Shown here: piece after piece, positions 9,350 through 17,582 of the stretch
Position numbering within the stretch: position 1 is the first letter of the stretch
Layout of the letters: every line of letters begins with the position of its first letter
Source of the DNA: DASQPR01 sp963727415
GTDB lineage: Bacteria; Actinomycetota; Actinomycetes; Mycobacteriales; Micromonosporaceae
Direction: 5' to 3'
Assembly (NCBI GenBank): GCA_963727415.1
Contig: CAVSGF010000002.1
Coordinates: 1,674,001-1,738,000 of the forward strand
DNA length: 64,000 nucleotides
The notes under the pieces: model-generated
What the model was told of the DNA's origin: nothing
Databases searched by the model: none
What the model saw: only the letters and a program-made list of their open reading frames with translations
Position numbers and translations under genes: made by a program

Positions 9350-10152
9350 GGACGGCCTCGAACACACTTGACCTGGCGCGCCGCGAACCCGCGGGTGCGG
9401 GTCCAAATCGGGCGCCGGCGGTCCAAAGTCCGCGCCAGCCACGCCTCGTCGAGATCGTGGCGCACGCTGTTGCGAGGCTGCAGCCACGAGTCTCGGCGGG
9501 CGAGGCCACCGTCGCTCGTGTATACGCGGGTGACCTTGGCGTGGCGAAGCCTACGTAGCACATGCCGGTCGTACGAGCCGAACGGAACGGCGACCGTGGA
9601 GACCGGCTGTCCGGTGAGCTCGCGCAGGACCTGGCTGGCCTCCAAGAGCTCCTGGCTCGCCTGCTCGGCATCGACCCGTCGCCAATCGCAGTGGGCCCAG
9701 CCATGAGAGCCGATCGACATGCCCGCGTGAGCCAGCTCGCGGACGTCGTCTGCGCATAGCCGGCCGACCTCGCCCAACTTGCCGGTCAGCAGGAAGAACT
9801 CCGCCTCGAGTCCACGTTCGAGGAGCCGGGGCAACGCGAACTGCACGTCCGAGGCGTTCCCATCGTCGAACGTGATCCGGACATCTTTCCGCCCAGCCAC
9901 CGCATCGAGGACCTGCTCGAACTGGTCAATCCCCAGCCATGTCTGGTCTTCACCCGGGTCGAGGTCGCGGCCCGCGGGACCGATCCCATGCACAGTGACG
10001 TTGACGCACAGCGATGTGGAAGTCCGAAGGCCACTGCCGACGGAGCGCGCCAATGATCTAGCCCGTTTCACGCTTCTGAGCCTGACACGGGTCCATTGAT
10101 TTTGCGTTACATCTGACAAATACGATATCAACTGATCGGGTGAAGCAACCAT
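9346..10152 (-). CDS. Polysaccharide deacetylase (NodB domain)
   Basis: The protein carries the metal-dependent deacetylase motifs TFDDG (residues 94-98, catalytic Asp) and SHGWAH (149-154, zinc-binding His residues). A VPFGSYD segment stands in for the RxPY/G motif. It would remove N-acetyl groups from polymer sugars. The start is uncertain: the first ~27 codons lie in AT-richer DNA that looks like promoter, no good ribosome-binding site precedes 10152, and a GTG at 10071 (VKRARS) is an alternative. It has no obvious export signal, so it may act on lipid-linked intermediates or be exported by another route. Confidence 0.82.
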   Translation of the reverse strand: MVASPDQLISYLSDVTQNQWTRVRLRSVKRARSLARSVGSGLRTSTSLCVNVTVHGIGPAGRDLDPGEDQTWLGIDQFEQVLDAVAGRKDVRITFDDGNASDVQFALPRLLERGLEAEFFLLTGKLGEVGRLCADDVRELAHAGMSIGSHGWAHCDWRRVDAEQASQELLEASQVLRELTGQPVSTVAVPFGSYDRHVLRRLRHAKVTRVYTSDGGLARRDSWLQPRNSVRHDLDEAWLARTLDRRRPIWTRTRGFAARQVKCVRGRP

Positions 10153-10395
10153 CGCGACGCTGACGGCTTCGCTCGGTATCCTTCATGGATGTCTATGTGA
10201 TGGGGCCGTGGCACCCAGATCGGGGCTACATCCTTGATCGTGTGGAACCCGAGTCGGCCCTTCGGAGCGGTTGCGATCCGGTCATGCGGCCTGACAACCG
10301 CTCGTGACATCCGCCGTTGAGATTGGAGACGTTGACGTTTGCGACAACGCACGTCATGGAGCGTCGTTAGTTTCATCGAGGACCACTGAGCTCGA

Positions 10396-10426
10396 ACGAT
10401 GAGGGGAAGACGATGAGGGGAAGACG
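10396..10426 (+). repeat. 14-bp tandem duplication carrying the ribosome-binding site
   Basis: The unit acgatgaggggaag occurs twice back to back (10396-10409 and 10410-10423), so the GAGGGGAAG ribosome-binding site ahead of the TTG start at 10427 is present in two copies. Each unit also holds an ATG that is out of frame with the gene downstream. Confidence 0.8.
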
Positions 10427-11287
10427 TTGGATTTCTGGGATCTGACCAAGCTGCTCGGGCGGCGCTGGCGTATCTCGGTACCGATGCTGTTACTGACCGC
10501 CGTGCTGACGGTGCTGACCTTCATCCTGGTAAAGCCCAACTATGTCGCCACGGCCTACGTGGAGCTCGTCCCGCCGTTGCCGCCCGCCGTCGCGGCTGGC
10601 CAACCCGCGCAGGTGTCGCGTAACCCCTGGATGAATCAGGACCTCACGGTTCTCGGCAACGCCGCCCTGGTCGCGGTTCAGGATCGTGCGTACATCGAAG
10701 GTCTCAAGGCCACGGGTTACAGCGACAAGTTCACGGCGGAGCTGAGCGGCAGCGCACCGCTCGCCACGTTCACAGTCACGGCCAAGAGTCGCCAGCAAGC
10801 CTTGGACACCGCAAATCAGCTGGTCGAGCGGTTCGACTCGAGCGCCGGCGCGCTGCAAACCTCGTATGGCGTCACCAGGGCGGATCTCATTAAGAGCGCC
10901 CGCCTTGATGACGGTACGAACATCAAGGCCTCACATTCGACCCTCAAGCGTGCCCTCATCGTCGTGCCCGGGCTGGGGCTCCTGCTGACGGCGGCCATCA
11001 CCATCGGTTGCGACGCCTGGCTTCGGAGACGAGCGCGGGTTAAAGACGCTGAAGCCAGGACAGCGACTGAGACCGCCCTACCGGTAACGCCGGGGCGGTC
11101 CCGCGTACTCGAAGCCGCGGCGTCCGCGACCGCACGAAGTGCGCAGCCCATCGACGAATCCGAGCCGGACTCGGCTTCGACCGGGTCCGTGCCGCAGGGC
11201 GCGGCGACGCGCGTCGACGATCCTGACGAGCAACTTACCGACGCCACCGTCGTTTTGCCGCGCACGGTGTCCGCGAACGAGAAGTAG
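10427..11287 (+). CDS. Wzz/YveK-like polysaccharide chain-length regulator
   Basis: The 286-residue product has an N-terminal membrane helix (about 17-37) and a second near 174-196. Between them is an extracytoplasmic domain, and an acidic, disordered C-terminal tail follows. This is the layout of Wzz/YveK polysaccharide co-polymerases without a fused tyrosine kinase. It begins with TTG behind a duplicated GAGGGGAAG site. Such proteins control chain length by acting with the polymerase, probably the O-antigen ligase-like protein encoded further right. No BY-kinase gene is present in the window. Confidence 0.75.
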   Translation: MDFWDLTKLLGRRWRISVPMLLLTAVLTVLTFILVKPNYVATAYVELVPPLPPAVAAGQPAQVSRNPWMNQDLTVLGNAALVAVQDRAYIEGLKATGYSDKFTAELSGSAPLATFTVTAKSRQQALDTANQLVERFDSSAGALQTSYGVTRADLIKSARLDDGTNIKASHSTLKRALIVVPGLGLLLTAAITIGCDAWLRRRARVKDAEARTATETALPVTPGRSRVLEAAASATARSAQPIDESEPDSASTGSVPQGAATRVDDPDEQLTDATVVLPRTVSANEK

Positions 11288-11320
11288 GTCGGTCCTCCGG
11301 GTCCGCTGAGGGGGTGTTCC

Positions 11321-12421
11321 ATGTCCGAGCCTAGGTGGCCCTCGAATCATCCTCGCGTCCATTCCGGTCGACGAGGCATCCACGTTGGTTTCGGTGCGAC
11401 CGCGGCCGTCCTGGCGGTTGTGGGGGCCATGTTTGCCACCGGGGCGTGTTCCAAGCCCGAGTCGGACGACGGGCGCCAGGGCGGCAACCCAATGATCGCG
11501 AGAACACCCGATGCGTCCGACGGCACAGGTGTGACCTCAGGAGCTGCCACCCACCCACCGACTGGGACGCCTACTCGCACGCCTGCCGCTCGGCCCGCTG
11601 CTGAGAGTAGGTGTCCGCTACCGAAGTACCCGACCCCGGCCTGCACAGGAGTACCTCGCGGGACCGTCTTTGCGAGGACGGTCCAGGGCGACTACGATGC
11701 CACGGTCGCCGGCCAGGTGATCGACAAATTGCACATTACCGGGAACCTGAACATCAAGGCGCCGGGCGTCGTCATCACGAACAGTCAGATTGACCGATCA
11801 GTCTTCAACCGGTTCGGCCCTGGCGGGAGCACCTACTCGTACACGATCACCGACTCCACCATTGGGCCGGCCACGGGCTGCATACGTGCCGCGGCGTTGC
11901 AGGAAGCAAACTATACCGCCACTCGCGTACATATAAGGGGCGTCGACCACGGCGTGGACATGTCGGAACCGGGTCACGTGCTGGTTCAGGATTCCTACTT
12001 GGTGATGTGCTGGCTGCCCGCGTCGGTGGCGCCGCCCGACGGTAGTCACGTCGATGGAATTCAGACGTACTGCGGGGCAGCGTGTACCGATCTCCGCCTG
12101 TCACATAACACGTTCGACATGCGACCCGACGGTAAGGGCACTTTCGTCATCAATATCAAGGACACTCACGTTGCTGCGGTGACCGTCACCGACAACCTGC
12201 TCGCGGGTGGCGACAACTATGTCATCGTCGCCCAGTGGCGAACCGGCCCAGACCTTGTCGTGGAGAACAATCGCGTCGTCAATAACACGTGGGGAAACAC
12301 AGCGCCGGCATCGGCCGAAGGCACGTGTGACCATCAGCGTTGGCGGGGGAACACCGTTGTGGATATCGATGCTGACTACAACGTGACCAGGGTGGTGCGG
12401 GAACTTCCTTGTATCGACTGA
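11321..12421 (+). CDS. Secreted or lipoprotein-like right-handed beta-helix protein
   Basis: The 366-residue product has an N-terminal hydrophobic segment (FGATAAVLAVVGAMFA) ending in TGAC, a poor but possible lipobox. A Thr/Pro-rich linker follows, then a Cys-flanked domain. That domain has repeated short strands (VVITNSQID, YTITDSTIG, LRLSHNTFD, VTDNLLAGG, VENNRVVNN) typical of parallel beta-helix (pectate-lyase-like) proteins. It could bind, modify or cleave the exopolysaccharide outside the cell. GGGG-type ribosome-binding bases precede the ATG and it follows the Wzz-like gene by about 30 bases. Catalytic residues cannot be assigned. Confidence 0.65.
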   Translation: MSEPRWPSNHPRVHSGRRGIHVGFGATAAVLAVVGAMFATGACSKPESDDGRQGGNPMIARTPDASDGTGVTSGAATHPPTGTPTRTPAARPAAESRCPLPKYPTPACTGVPRGTVFARTVQGDYDATVAGQVIDKLHITGNLNIKAPGVVITNSQIDRSVFNRFGPGGSTYSYTITDSTIGPATGCIRAAALQEANYTATRVHIRGVDHGVDMSEPGHVLVQDSYLVMCWLPASVAPPDGSHVDGIQTYCGAACTDLRLSHNTFDMRPDGKGTFVINIKDTHVAAVTVTDNLLAGGDNYVIVAQWRTGPDLVVENNRVVNNTWGNTAPASAEGTCDHQRWRGNTVVDIDADYNVTRVVRELPCID

Positions 12422-12446
12422 GATCTGAGCAACGAGGAGGCCTGCC

Positions 12447-13388
12447 CTGAACCGCCAACCACCTAACCGACGCCCGTTTCGTTTCATCGCGCCAATGCCC
12501 CGGTTGGACCGGCCCGCGTGCGCATGGCGCGACGATCTCAGACGAATAGAGGACCTCGGATTCGCCACGGTCGCGATCTCGGATCACGTGACTCATGGCT
12601 GGGTCATGGACCCGCTGGTCGCGATGATGGCGGCGGCCGCGGCAACCACCCGGCTGCGCGTGCTGAGCCTGGTGCTCAGCAACGACTACCGGCATCCGGT
12701 GTTCGTCCACAAAGCCGCCGCGACGCTCGACGTGCTGTCTGGTCGCCGGGTCGAGCTCGGACTCGGGGCCGGCTGGATGGTCGACGACTATGAGGCGATC
12801 GGTCTGTCGTACGACCCCGCTGCGGTACGAGTGGACCGGCTCGAGGAGTCGCTGGAGATCCTGACCTCATTGTTCGGCCCGGAACCGGTCACGTTCGCCG
12901 GCAAGTATTACCGGATAGCCGACCTCGACGGACTGCCGAAGCCGACTGCGCGACCACCACTACTCGTCGGCGGCGGCGGTCGGCGCGTGCTGGAACTCGC
13001 CGGGCGCTTTGCGGACATCGCTGGGATCGGCCCGATGCGGGCCCGTGGCCGTGACGCGGTCGATGACATGTCGCCGGATCGGGTCACACGGAAGGTGGGC
13101 TGGGTCCGTGGCGGCGCCGTGGCGGCCGACCGCGATCCGGACGGCATCGAGCTGCAGTTGTCAATGCTGAGGGTCGCGGTCGACGGGTCCGACTCGGCAT
13201 CGAGCCTGTTCAGCCGCGACCGTGACAACTGCGCGGCTGCACAATCGCCGGCCGTACTCGTCGGCCCGGTCGCCGCTTGCGTTGATCGACTCCACGAGAT
13301 CCGTGAGCTCTTCGGCATCAGCTATTTCCATCTCGGTGGCGATGTCAACGCGGTGGCGCCCATCGTCGCTGCGCTCGCGGGCACCTGA
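12447..13388 (+). CDS. LLM-class F420-dependent oxidoreductase (CTG start proposed)
   Basis: The product is a luciferase-like monooxygenase-fold protein with VAISDHVTHG, RLRVLSLVLSNDYRHPV, RVELGLGAGW and PPLLVGGGGRRVLELAG, the usual landmarks of the TIGR03621-type F420 family. The first ATG is at 12495, but a strong GAGGAGG site at 12434-12440 is followed six bases later by an in-frame CTG (12447). Starting there adds the NRQPPNRRPFRFIAP segment, which looks like the genuine N terminus of this family. It probably uses F420 as hydride carrier; the substrate is unknown. It lies between polymer genes and may not be part of that pathway. Confidence 0.82.
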   Translation: MNRQPPNRRPFRFIAPMPRLDRPACAWRDDLRRIEDLGFATVAISDHVTHGWVMDPLVAMMAAAAATTRLRVLSLVLSNDYRHPVFVHKAAATLDVLSGRRVELGLGAGWMVDDYEAIGLSYDPAAVRVDRLEESLEILTSLFGPEPVTFAGKYYRIADLDGLPKPTARPPLLVGGGGRRVLELAGRFADIAGIGPMRARGRDAVDDMSPDRVTRKVGWVRGGAVAADRDPDGIELQLSMLRVAVDGSDSASSLFSRDRDNCAAAQSPAVLVGPVAACVDRLHEIRELFGISYFHLGGDVNAVAPIVAALAGT

Positions 13389-13438
13389 CGGTCACGGAAC
13401 AGGCGGCCCCGAGACGGAGACTGGGTGGATAGTCCGCG

Positions 13439-14086
13439 CTACTCCACGGGAGGGATCGAGACGGCAAGCTTCGACGCGATGAACGCCTCGGCGTAGCGCG
13501 CGCGGCATTCAATGCCGCGCAACCGCATCAACCCGAAGAACACCTCGTCGTCCCACCAGTCGTGAGCCTTTTGCGAGGGGAAGGACATGTTGAGCAGCTC
13601 GACCTTGCGGGCCGCTTGCTCGGCGGTGAGAGGTACGTAAAGGTTCGGCCGACCGAAATCCCCATCCCACTTCGGAATCTCGTAGTGCACGACGATCTGG
13701 TCTCGAAAGGCCGTCATCGCAATCTCACCGAGTAACCGGTGGTCCTGGTGTGCGTCGAGCCGTGACGGCACGATCACCAGTTCCGACGGGGTCGCCGCCG
13801 CGTCCTGCACAATCTGTTTGACCGTGTCCCAGTGACCGGGCAGGCGACCGTCGGGCAGGTCGTGAAGGTCGAATGTCAGGTCGGCCGATGGCAGGAAGGC
13901 GAGCGCGGCCGCGCGGGCCTCCGCCTGGCGGTGCTGGCTGCCGCCACACAGCACGTATCGAACCCGTACGTTTGGCACCGCGGCAGAAAGGTGAAGGAGA
14001 AGCCCGCCGGCGCCGATTTCGATGTCGTCCGGGTGCGCGCCGATCATCACCACCGAACGAATCCCGGACAGTTGAAGGTTCAGCAC
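13439..14086 (-). CDS. PIG-L/LmbE-family deacetylase
   Basis: The 215-residue protein has the zinc-binding AHPDDIE motif at residues 17-23 and a second His-rich segment (PSRLDAHQDHRLLGE), as in MshB/LmbE-type N-acetylglucosaminyl deacetylases. It would deacetylate an amino sugar, either free, nucleotide-bound or in the growing polymer. The cytidylyltransferase gene lies 12 bases upstream, so the two probably share a transcript with the methyltransferase beyond. Family assignment is secure; the substrate is inference. Confidence 0.85.
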   Translation of the reverse strand: MLNLQLSGIRSVVMIGAHPDDIEIGAGGLLLHLSAAVPNVRVRYVLCGGSQHRQAEARAAALAFLPSADLTFDLHDLPDGRLPGHWDTVKQIVQDAAATPSELVIVPSRLDAHQDHRLLGEIAMTAFRDQIVVHYEIPKWDGDFGRPNLYVPLTAEQAARKVELLNMSFPSQKAHDWWDDEVFFGLMRLRGIECRARYAEAFIASKLAVSIPPVE

Positions 14087-14098
14087 GCGATTGGCCCC

Positions 14099-14938
14099 TC
14101 AGACATGCACCGGTTCGCACTCGGGCGGCATGATCGTCATCCGCGATACCGGCTCGCGCTTCGTGCGCTTCCATACCATCCACGGCGCGGCGCCCGTGCG
14201 GCACAGGTCTTCCATTTCGGCCCGGTCCTTGAACGTATCGACCGCCCGCCAGAAGCCCGTGTAGCGCTGCGCCATCAACCGACCCATCGGGTAGAGCCGG
14301 TTCAGCGCGTGCGGCACGAGGTCCTCGCCGTCGCGGAGCGCGTCGAAGATGGCGGGCCGCATCACGAAGTAGCCGCCGTTCTCCCATCGGGTCAGGTCGC
14401 GGGATTCACGAATACCGGTCACCTGACCCATGTCGTCGATTTCGACGACGTGGTGCGATGAGAACGGCGGGACGGCCAGCATGCTCGCGGTGGTGTCGCC
14501 TTCCGCGAATGACTTGACCATCTCATCGAGCGGGGCATCGGTCAGTGTGTCCGCGTAGTTGGCCAAGAACATCGGCTCGTCCTCGACGTGCGAGCGCACC
14601 CGCATGAGGCGCTCTCCGATCGACGAGCGCTGTCCGGTGTCGATGAACGTGATGTTCCAGTCGGTGATGTCGGACGAGAAGAGCTGGACGTCCCGCCCGC
14701 CGGCGGCCAGGGTGAAGTCGTTCGACAGGGTCTCGTCGTAGTGCAGGAAGTAGTCCTTGACGGCCGACGCGCCATACCCCAGGCACAGCACGAAATCCGT
14801 GTGGCCGAAGTAGGCGTAGTACCGCATGACGTGCCAGAGCAACGGTCGCTCGCCGATGATGGCCATTGGCTTGGGCACGTCGCTCGTTCCCTCACGCATG
14901 CGCATGCCGAGGCCACCACAGAACAGCACAACCTTCAT
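14099..14938 (-). CDS. rfbF: Glucose-1-phosphate cytidylyltransferase-like nucleotidyltransferase
   Basis: The enzyme joins CTP and glucose-1-phosphate to give CDP-glucose, the entry to CDP-deoxysugars. The N terminus has the pyrophosphorylase signature (CGGLGMRMREG, then PKPM). The adjoining GYGASAVKDYFLHYD and TGQRSSIGERL segments are diagnostic for RfbF-type cytidylyltransferases. The length of 279 is a little above the usual ~257, due to a C-terminal tail. It is separated by three bases from the upstream C-methyltransferase gene. No clear CDP-glucose 4,6-dehydratase is in the window unless the epimerase at 16533 does that job. Confidence 0.85.
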   Translation of the reverse strand: MKVVLFCGGLGMRMREGTSDVPKPMAIIGERPLLWHVMRYYAYFGHTDFVLCLGYGASAVKDYFLHYDETLSNDFTLAAGGRDVQLFSSDITDWNITFIDTGQRSSIGERLMRVRSHVEDEPMFLANYADTLTDAPLDEMVKSFAEGDTTASMLAVPPFSSHHVVEIDDMGQVTGIRESRDLTRWENGGYFVMRPAIFDALRDGEDLVPHALNRLYPMGRLMAQRYTGFWRAVDTFKDRAEMEDLCRTGAAPWMVWKRTKREPVSRMTIMPPECEPVHV

Positions 14939-14941
14939 CGC

Positions 14942-16183
14942 TCACACCACCGCAAGCTCGGGGATCGCGAAAACCAGGCGGCCGCCCCACTCCCGAACGT
15001 AGGACAGTTGCTCGGAGATCTCCGTGCGGAGGTTCCAAGGCAGAACGAGGACGTAATCCGGACGGTCCTCGGAGAGCCGATCGGGTGCGAGGATCGGGAT
15101 GTGCGTGCCGGGCAGGAACCATCCCTGTTTGTGTGGCGAGCGGTCGACCGTATATGCCATCAGGTCGCGGCGGATCCCGCAGTGGTTGAGCAGCGTGTTG
15201 CCCTTGCCCGGCGCGCCGTAGCCGGCGACGCGCTTGCCCTCGGCCCGCGCCGCCATCAAGAAGCCGAGGAGGTCACTCTTGATCCGGAATACCGCGTCGT
15301 CGAATCCGCGGTGACCCTCCACCGTATGCAGGCCGGCGGCGGCCTCGGCGTCCAGAACCTCCTTCACGCGTACCGACTGCTCGCCGGAGGCTTCCGCGTG
15401 CATGGCGTGTACGCGCAGCGAACCGCCGTGGCTCGGCAACTCGTCGACATCGACGACGGTCAGGCCGGCGGTGGCCAGTGCGCTCGACGCGGTGAGCAAC
15501 GATAGGTACTGGTAGTGCTCGTGATAGATCGTGTCGAACTGCCGGCTTTCGATCAGCCGCAGCAGGTGGGGGAACTCGAGCGTCACGAGCCCGGTCGGCT
15601 TGACGAGGGCGGCGAGACCAGCGGAGAAGTCGACGATGTCGGGGACGTGAGCGAACACGTTGTTGCCGGCGACCAGGTCTGCCCGGCCGTGGCGCTCGGC
15701 CAGCTCCGCGCCGGTTGCGGCGCCAAGGAACGTGACCTCCGTTCGGATCCCCTTGTCCTGCGCGACCTCCGCGACGTTTCGGGCCGGCTCTATGCCGAGA
15801 ACGGGTATGCCGTCGCCGACGAAATGCTGGAGCAGGTAGCCGTCGTTGCTCGCGACCTCGGTCACCAGGCTGTGCGGACCGAGATCGAGCTGTCGAATCA
15901 TTCGCGATGCATACTTCCGGGCGTGCTCAACCCACGAGGTCGAGTACGAGGAGAAGTACGCGTAGTCGGAGAAGATGTCCTCGCCGCCGACGTACGCGGG
16001 CAGCTGCACGAGCAGGCAATGGCCGCAGATGCGGACGTGGAGCGGGTAGAAGAATTCGACCATGTCGAGCTGGTTCTCGGGCACGTAACTTTCACAGAGC
16101 GGTGACATGCCCAGGTCGACGAAGGTCTCCGTCAGGACAGCCCCGCACAGGCGGCACACGACCTTGTTCACGCAGTCTCCCAT
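14942..16183 (-). CDS. Sugar C-methyltransferase (TylC3/NovU-like)
   Basis: This 413-residue SAM enzyme has three parts: an N-terminal zinc site with two Cys pairs (C10/C13 and C53/C56), a SAM domain (VTEVASNDGYLLQHF) and the C-methyltransferase C-terminal domain (VAGYGAPGKGNTLLN). The YHEHYQYLS segment contains the Glu/His/Tyr residues linked to catalysis in TylC3-type 3-C-methyltransferases. It probably adds a branch methyl to a 4-keto deoxysugar nucleotide. It heads a minus-strand run (methyltransferase, cytidylyltransferase, deacetylase) and is divergent from the epimerase gene. Confidence 0.86.
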   Translation of the reverse strand: MGDCVNKVVCRLCGAVLTETFVDLGMSPLCESYVPENQLDMVEFFYPLHVRICGHCLLVQLPAYVGGEDIFSDYAYFSSYSTSWVEHARKYASRMIRQLDLGPHSLVTEVASNDGYLLQHFVGDGIPVLGIEPARNVAEVAQDKGIRTEVTFLGAATGAELAERHGRADLVAGNNVFAHVPDIVDFSAGLAALVKPTGLVTLEFPHLLRLIESRQFDTIYHEHYQYLSLLTASSALATAGLTVVDVDELPSHGGSLRVHAMHAEASGEQSVRVKEVLDAEAAAGLHTVEGHRGFDDAVFRIKSDLLGFLMAARAEGKRVAGYGAPGKGNTLLNHCGIRRDLMAYTVDRSPHKQGWFLPGTHIPILAPDRLSEDRPDYVLVLPWNLRTEISEQLSYVREWGGRLVFAIPELAVV

Positions 16184-16532
16184 TCAATCCGGGCCAGCTC
16201 CGAGCGTTTCATACGTAGAAAGACTCATCATCGCTTTTCGTGATTAGTCACCCGATTGGTTTGGTCACCCATATGGTCGATGCGCCGGAAGGCGAATGCG
16301 ATTCGGGTTACGGGAGAATCTCCGATGAAACACACGACTCAGCCTGGCTCAAACACCTGCATGCCTCGGTAGCCGATGGCTATTCGGCCGACTAATCCGA
16401 GACGTTTTCACTGTGGAATCCGCGGTGCGCGACGATCGCCGCGACGCGACAGCACTTCAGCACCAAATATCCCAAATATGGATGGTCGGCGCCGTAGACT
16501 CTACTCGCCTAAATCAGGGGGAGGAGTCAATC
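16184..16532. other. Intergenic region between divergent sugar genes
   Basis: This 349-base spacer is less GC-rich than the flanking genes and presumably holds two divergent promoters. Near its right end the sequence CCAAATATCCCAAATATGG (about 16462-16480) has a directly repeated CCAAATAT core. I see no convincing reading frame in it. Confidence 0.45.
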
Positions 16533-17582
16533 GTGCGTGTTCTCGTTACCGGCCACGAAGGCTACATCGGCAGCGTCCTCACCGACCGGCTCGTGGACCG
16601 GGGACACGACGTGACAGGGCTGGACACCGGCTACTTCGCCGAGTGTCTGCTGGGGCCCGGGCCGCGCGCGGTCCCGTCGATTCGAGTCGATCTCCGCAAC
16701 GTCACGGTGGAGCATCTGCGGGGGTTCGATGCCGTTGTGCACCTCGCGGCCCTGTGCAACGACCCGCTCGGCAATCTCAACCCCGACCTGACCTACGACA
16801 TCAACCATCGCTCGTCGGTCCGGCTCGCTGCCGCCGCGAAGGCGGCCGGCGTGACGAGGTTCCTTTTCTCGTCGTCGTGCTCGCTTTACGGCTCGGGTTC
16901 AGAGAGCGTGAGCCCGGAACAGCGTCCGTTCCTCGACGAGAGCGCCGACTTCTTCCCGGTCACCCCATACGGCGAATCGAAGATCCTTGCCGAGCGCGGC
17001 ATCGTCGATTTGGCCAGCGACGACTTCTCGCCGGTATTCCTGCGCAACGCGACCGCGTACGGCTTCTCCCCGCGCCTGCGTGGCGACATCGTCGTCAACG
17101 ACCTGACCGCGAGCGCGCTGCTCACGGGCGAGGTCCGCCTGCTGTCCGACGGTCGTGCGTGGCGTCCACTGATCCACATCGAGGACATCGCCGCCGCCTT
17201 CGAGGCACTTCTCGATGTGCCGCGCGAGCGGGTGCATGCCAAGGCGTACAACATCGCGCAGAGCGCGGAGAACTACTTGATCCGCGACGTCGCGGAGATC
17301 GTGGCCGAGGTCGTGGTCGGAAGCCGCGTGAGCTTCGCCGGCACCGCCGGCACCGACCTGCGAAACTACCGGGTATCCGGCGACCGCGTGGCTGCCGAAG
17401 TCCCGGAATTTCGTCCGCAGTGGACCGTACGCAAGGGTGTCGAGCAACTCGTCGAGGCGTACCAGCGGTACGGTCTGACGATCGAGGACTTCCGCGGTGC
17501 GCCGTTTCAACGGCTTCGGCGGATCGAGGCGCTCCGGTCGGCCGGAGCGATCGACGCGGACCTCCGCTGGACCCACTCGTGA
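16533..17582 (+). CDS. NAD-dependent epimerase/dehydratase
   Basis: The start is the GTG at 16533, placed after a GGGGGAGGAG ribosome-binding site and just before VLVTGHEGYIGSVL, the NAD-binding GxxGxxG motif. The extended-SDR catalytic residues are visible in FLFSSSCSLYG (Ser) and TPYGESK (YxxxK). The length is about 350 residues. It would epimerise or dehydrate a nucleotide sugar and is a candidate for working on the CDP-sugar made next door. Its stop overlaps the GTG of the methyltransferase gene, indicating coupling. Confidence 0.85.
   Translation: MRVLVTGHEGYIGSVLTDRLVDRGHDVTGLDTGYFAECLLGPGPRAVPSIRVDLRNVTVEHLRGFDAVVHLAALCNDPLGNLNPDLTYDINHRSSVRLAAAAKAAGVTRFLFSSSCSLYGSGSESVSPEQRPFLDESADFFPVTPYGESKILAERGIVDLASDDFSPVFLRNATAYGFSPRLRGDIVVNDLTASALLTGEVRLLSDGRAWRPLIHIEDIAAAFEALLDVPRERVHAKAYNIAQSAENYLIRDVAEIVAEVVVGSRVSFAGTAGTDLRNYRVSGDRVAAEVPEFRPQWTVRKGVEQLVEAYQRYGLTIEDFRGAPFQRLRRIEALRSAGAIDADLRWTHS

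Noticed and set aside
8522..9706. A 394-codon plus-strand frame
   Set aside because: It is antisense to the GT2 and deacetylase genes, with no recognisable motifs.
16376..17578. A 788-codon frame starting at 16376 that ends with the plus-strand methyltransferase
   Set aside because: Only the part from the GTG at 17579 encodes the methyltransferase. The upstream part mirrors the epimerase gene in another frame and is Arg/Pro/Gly-rich.
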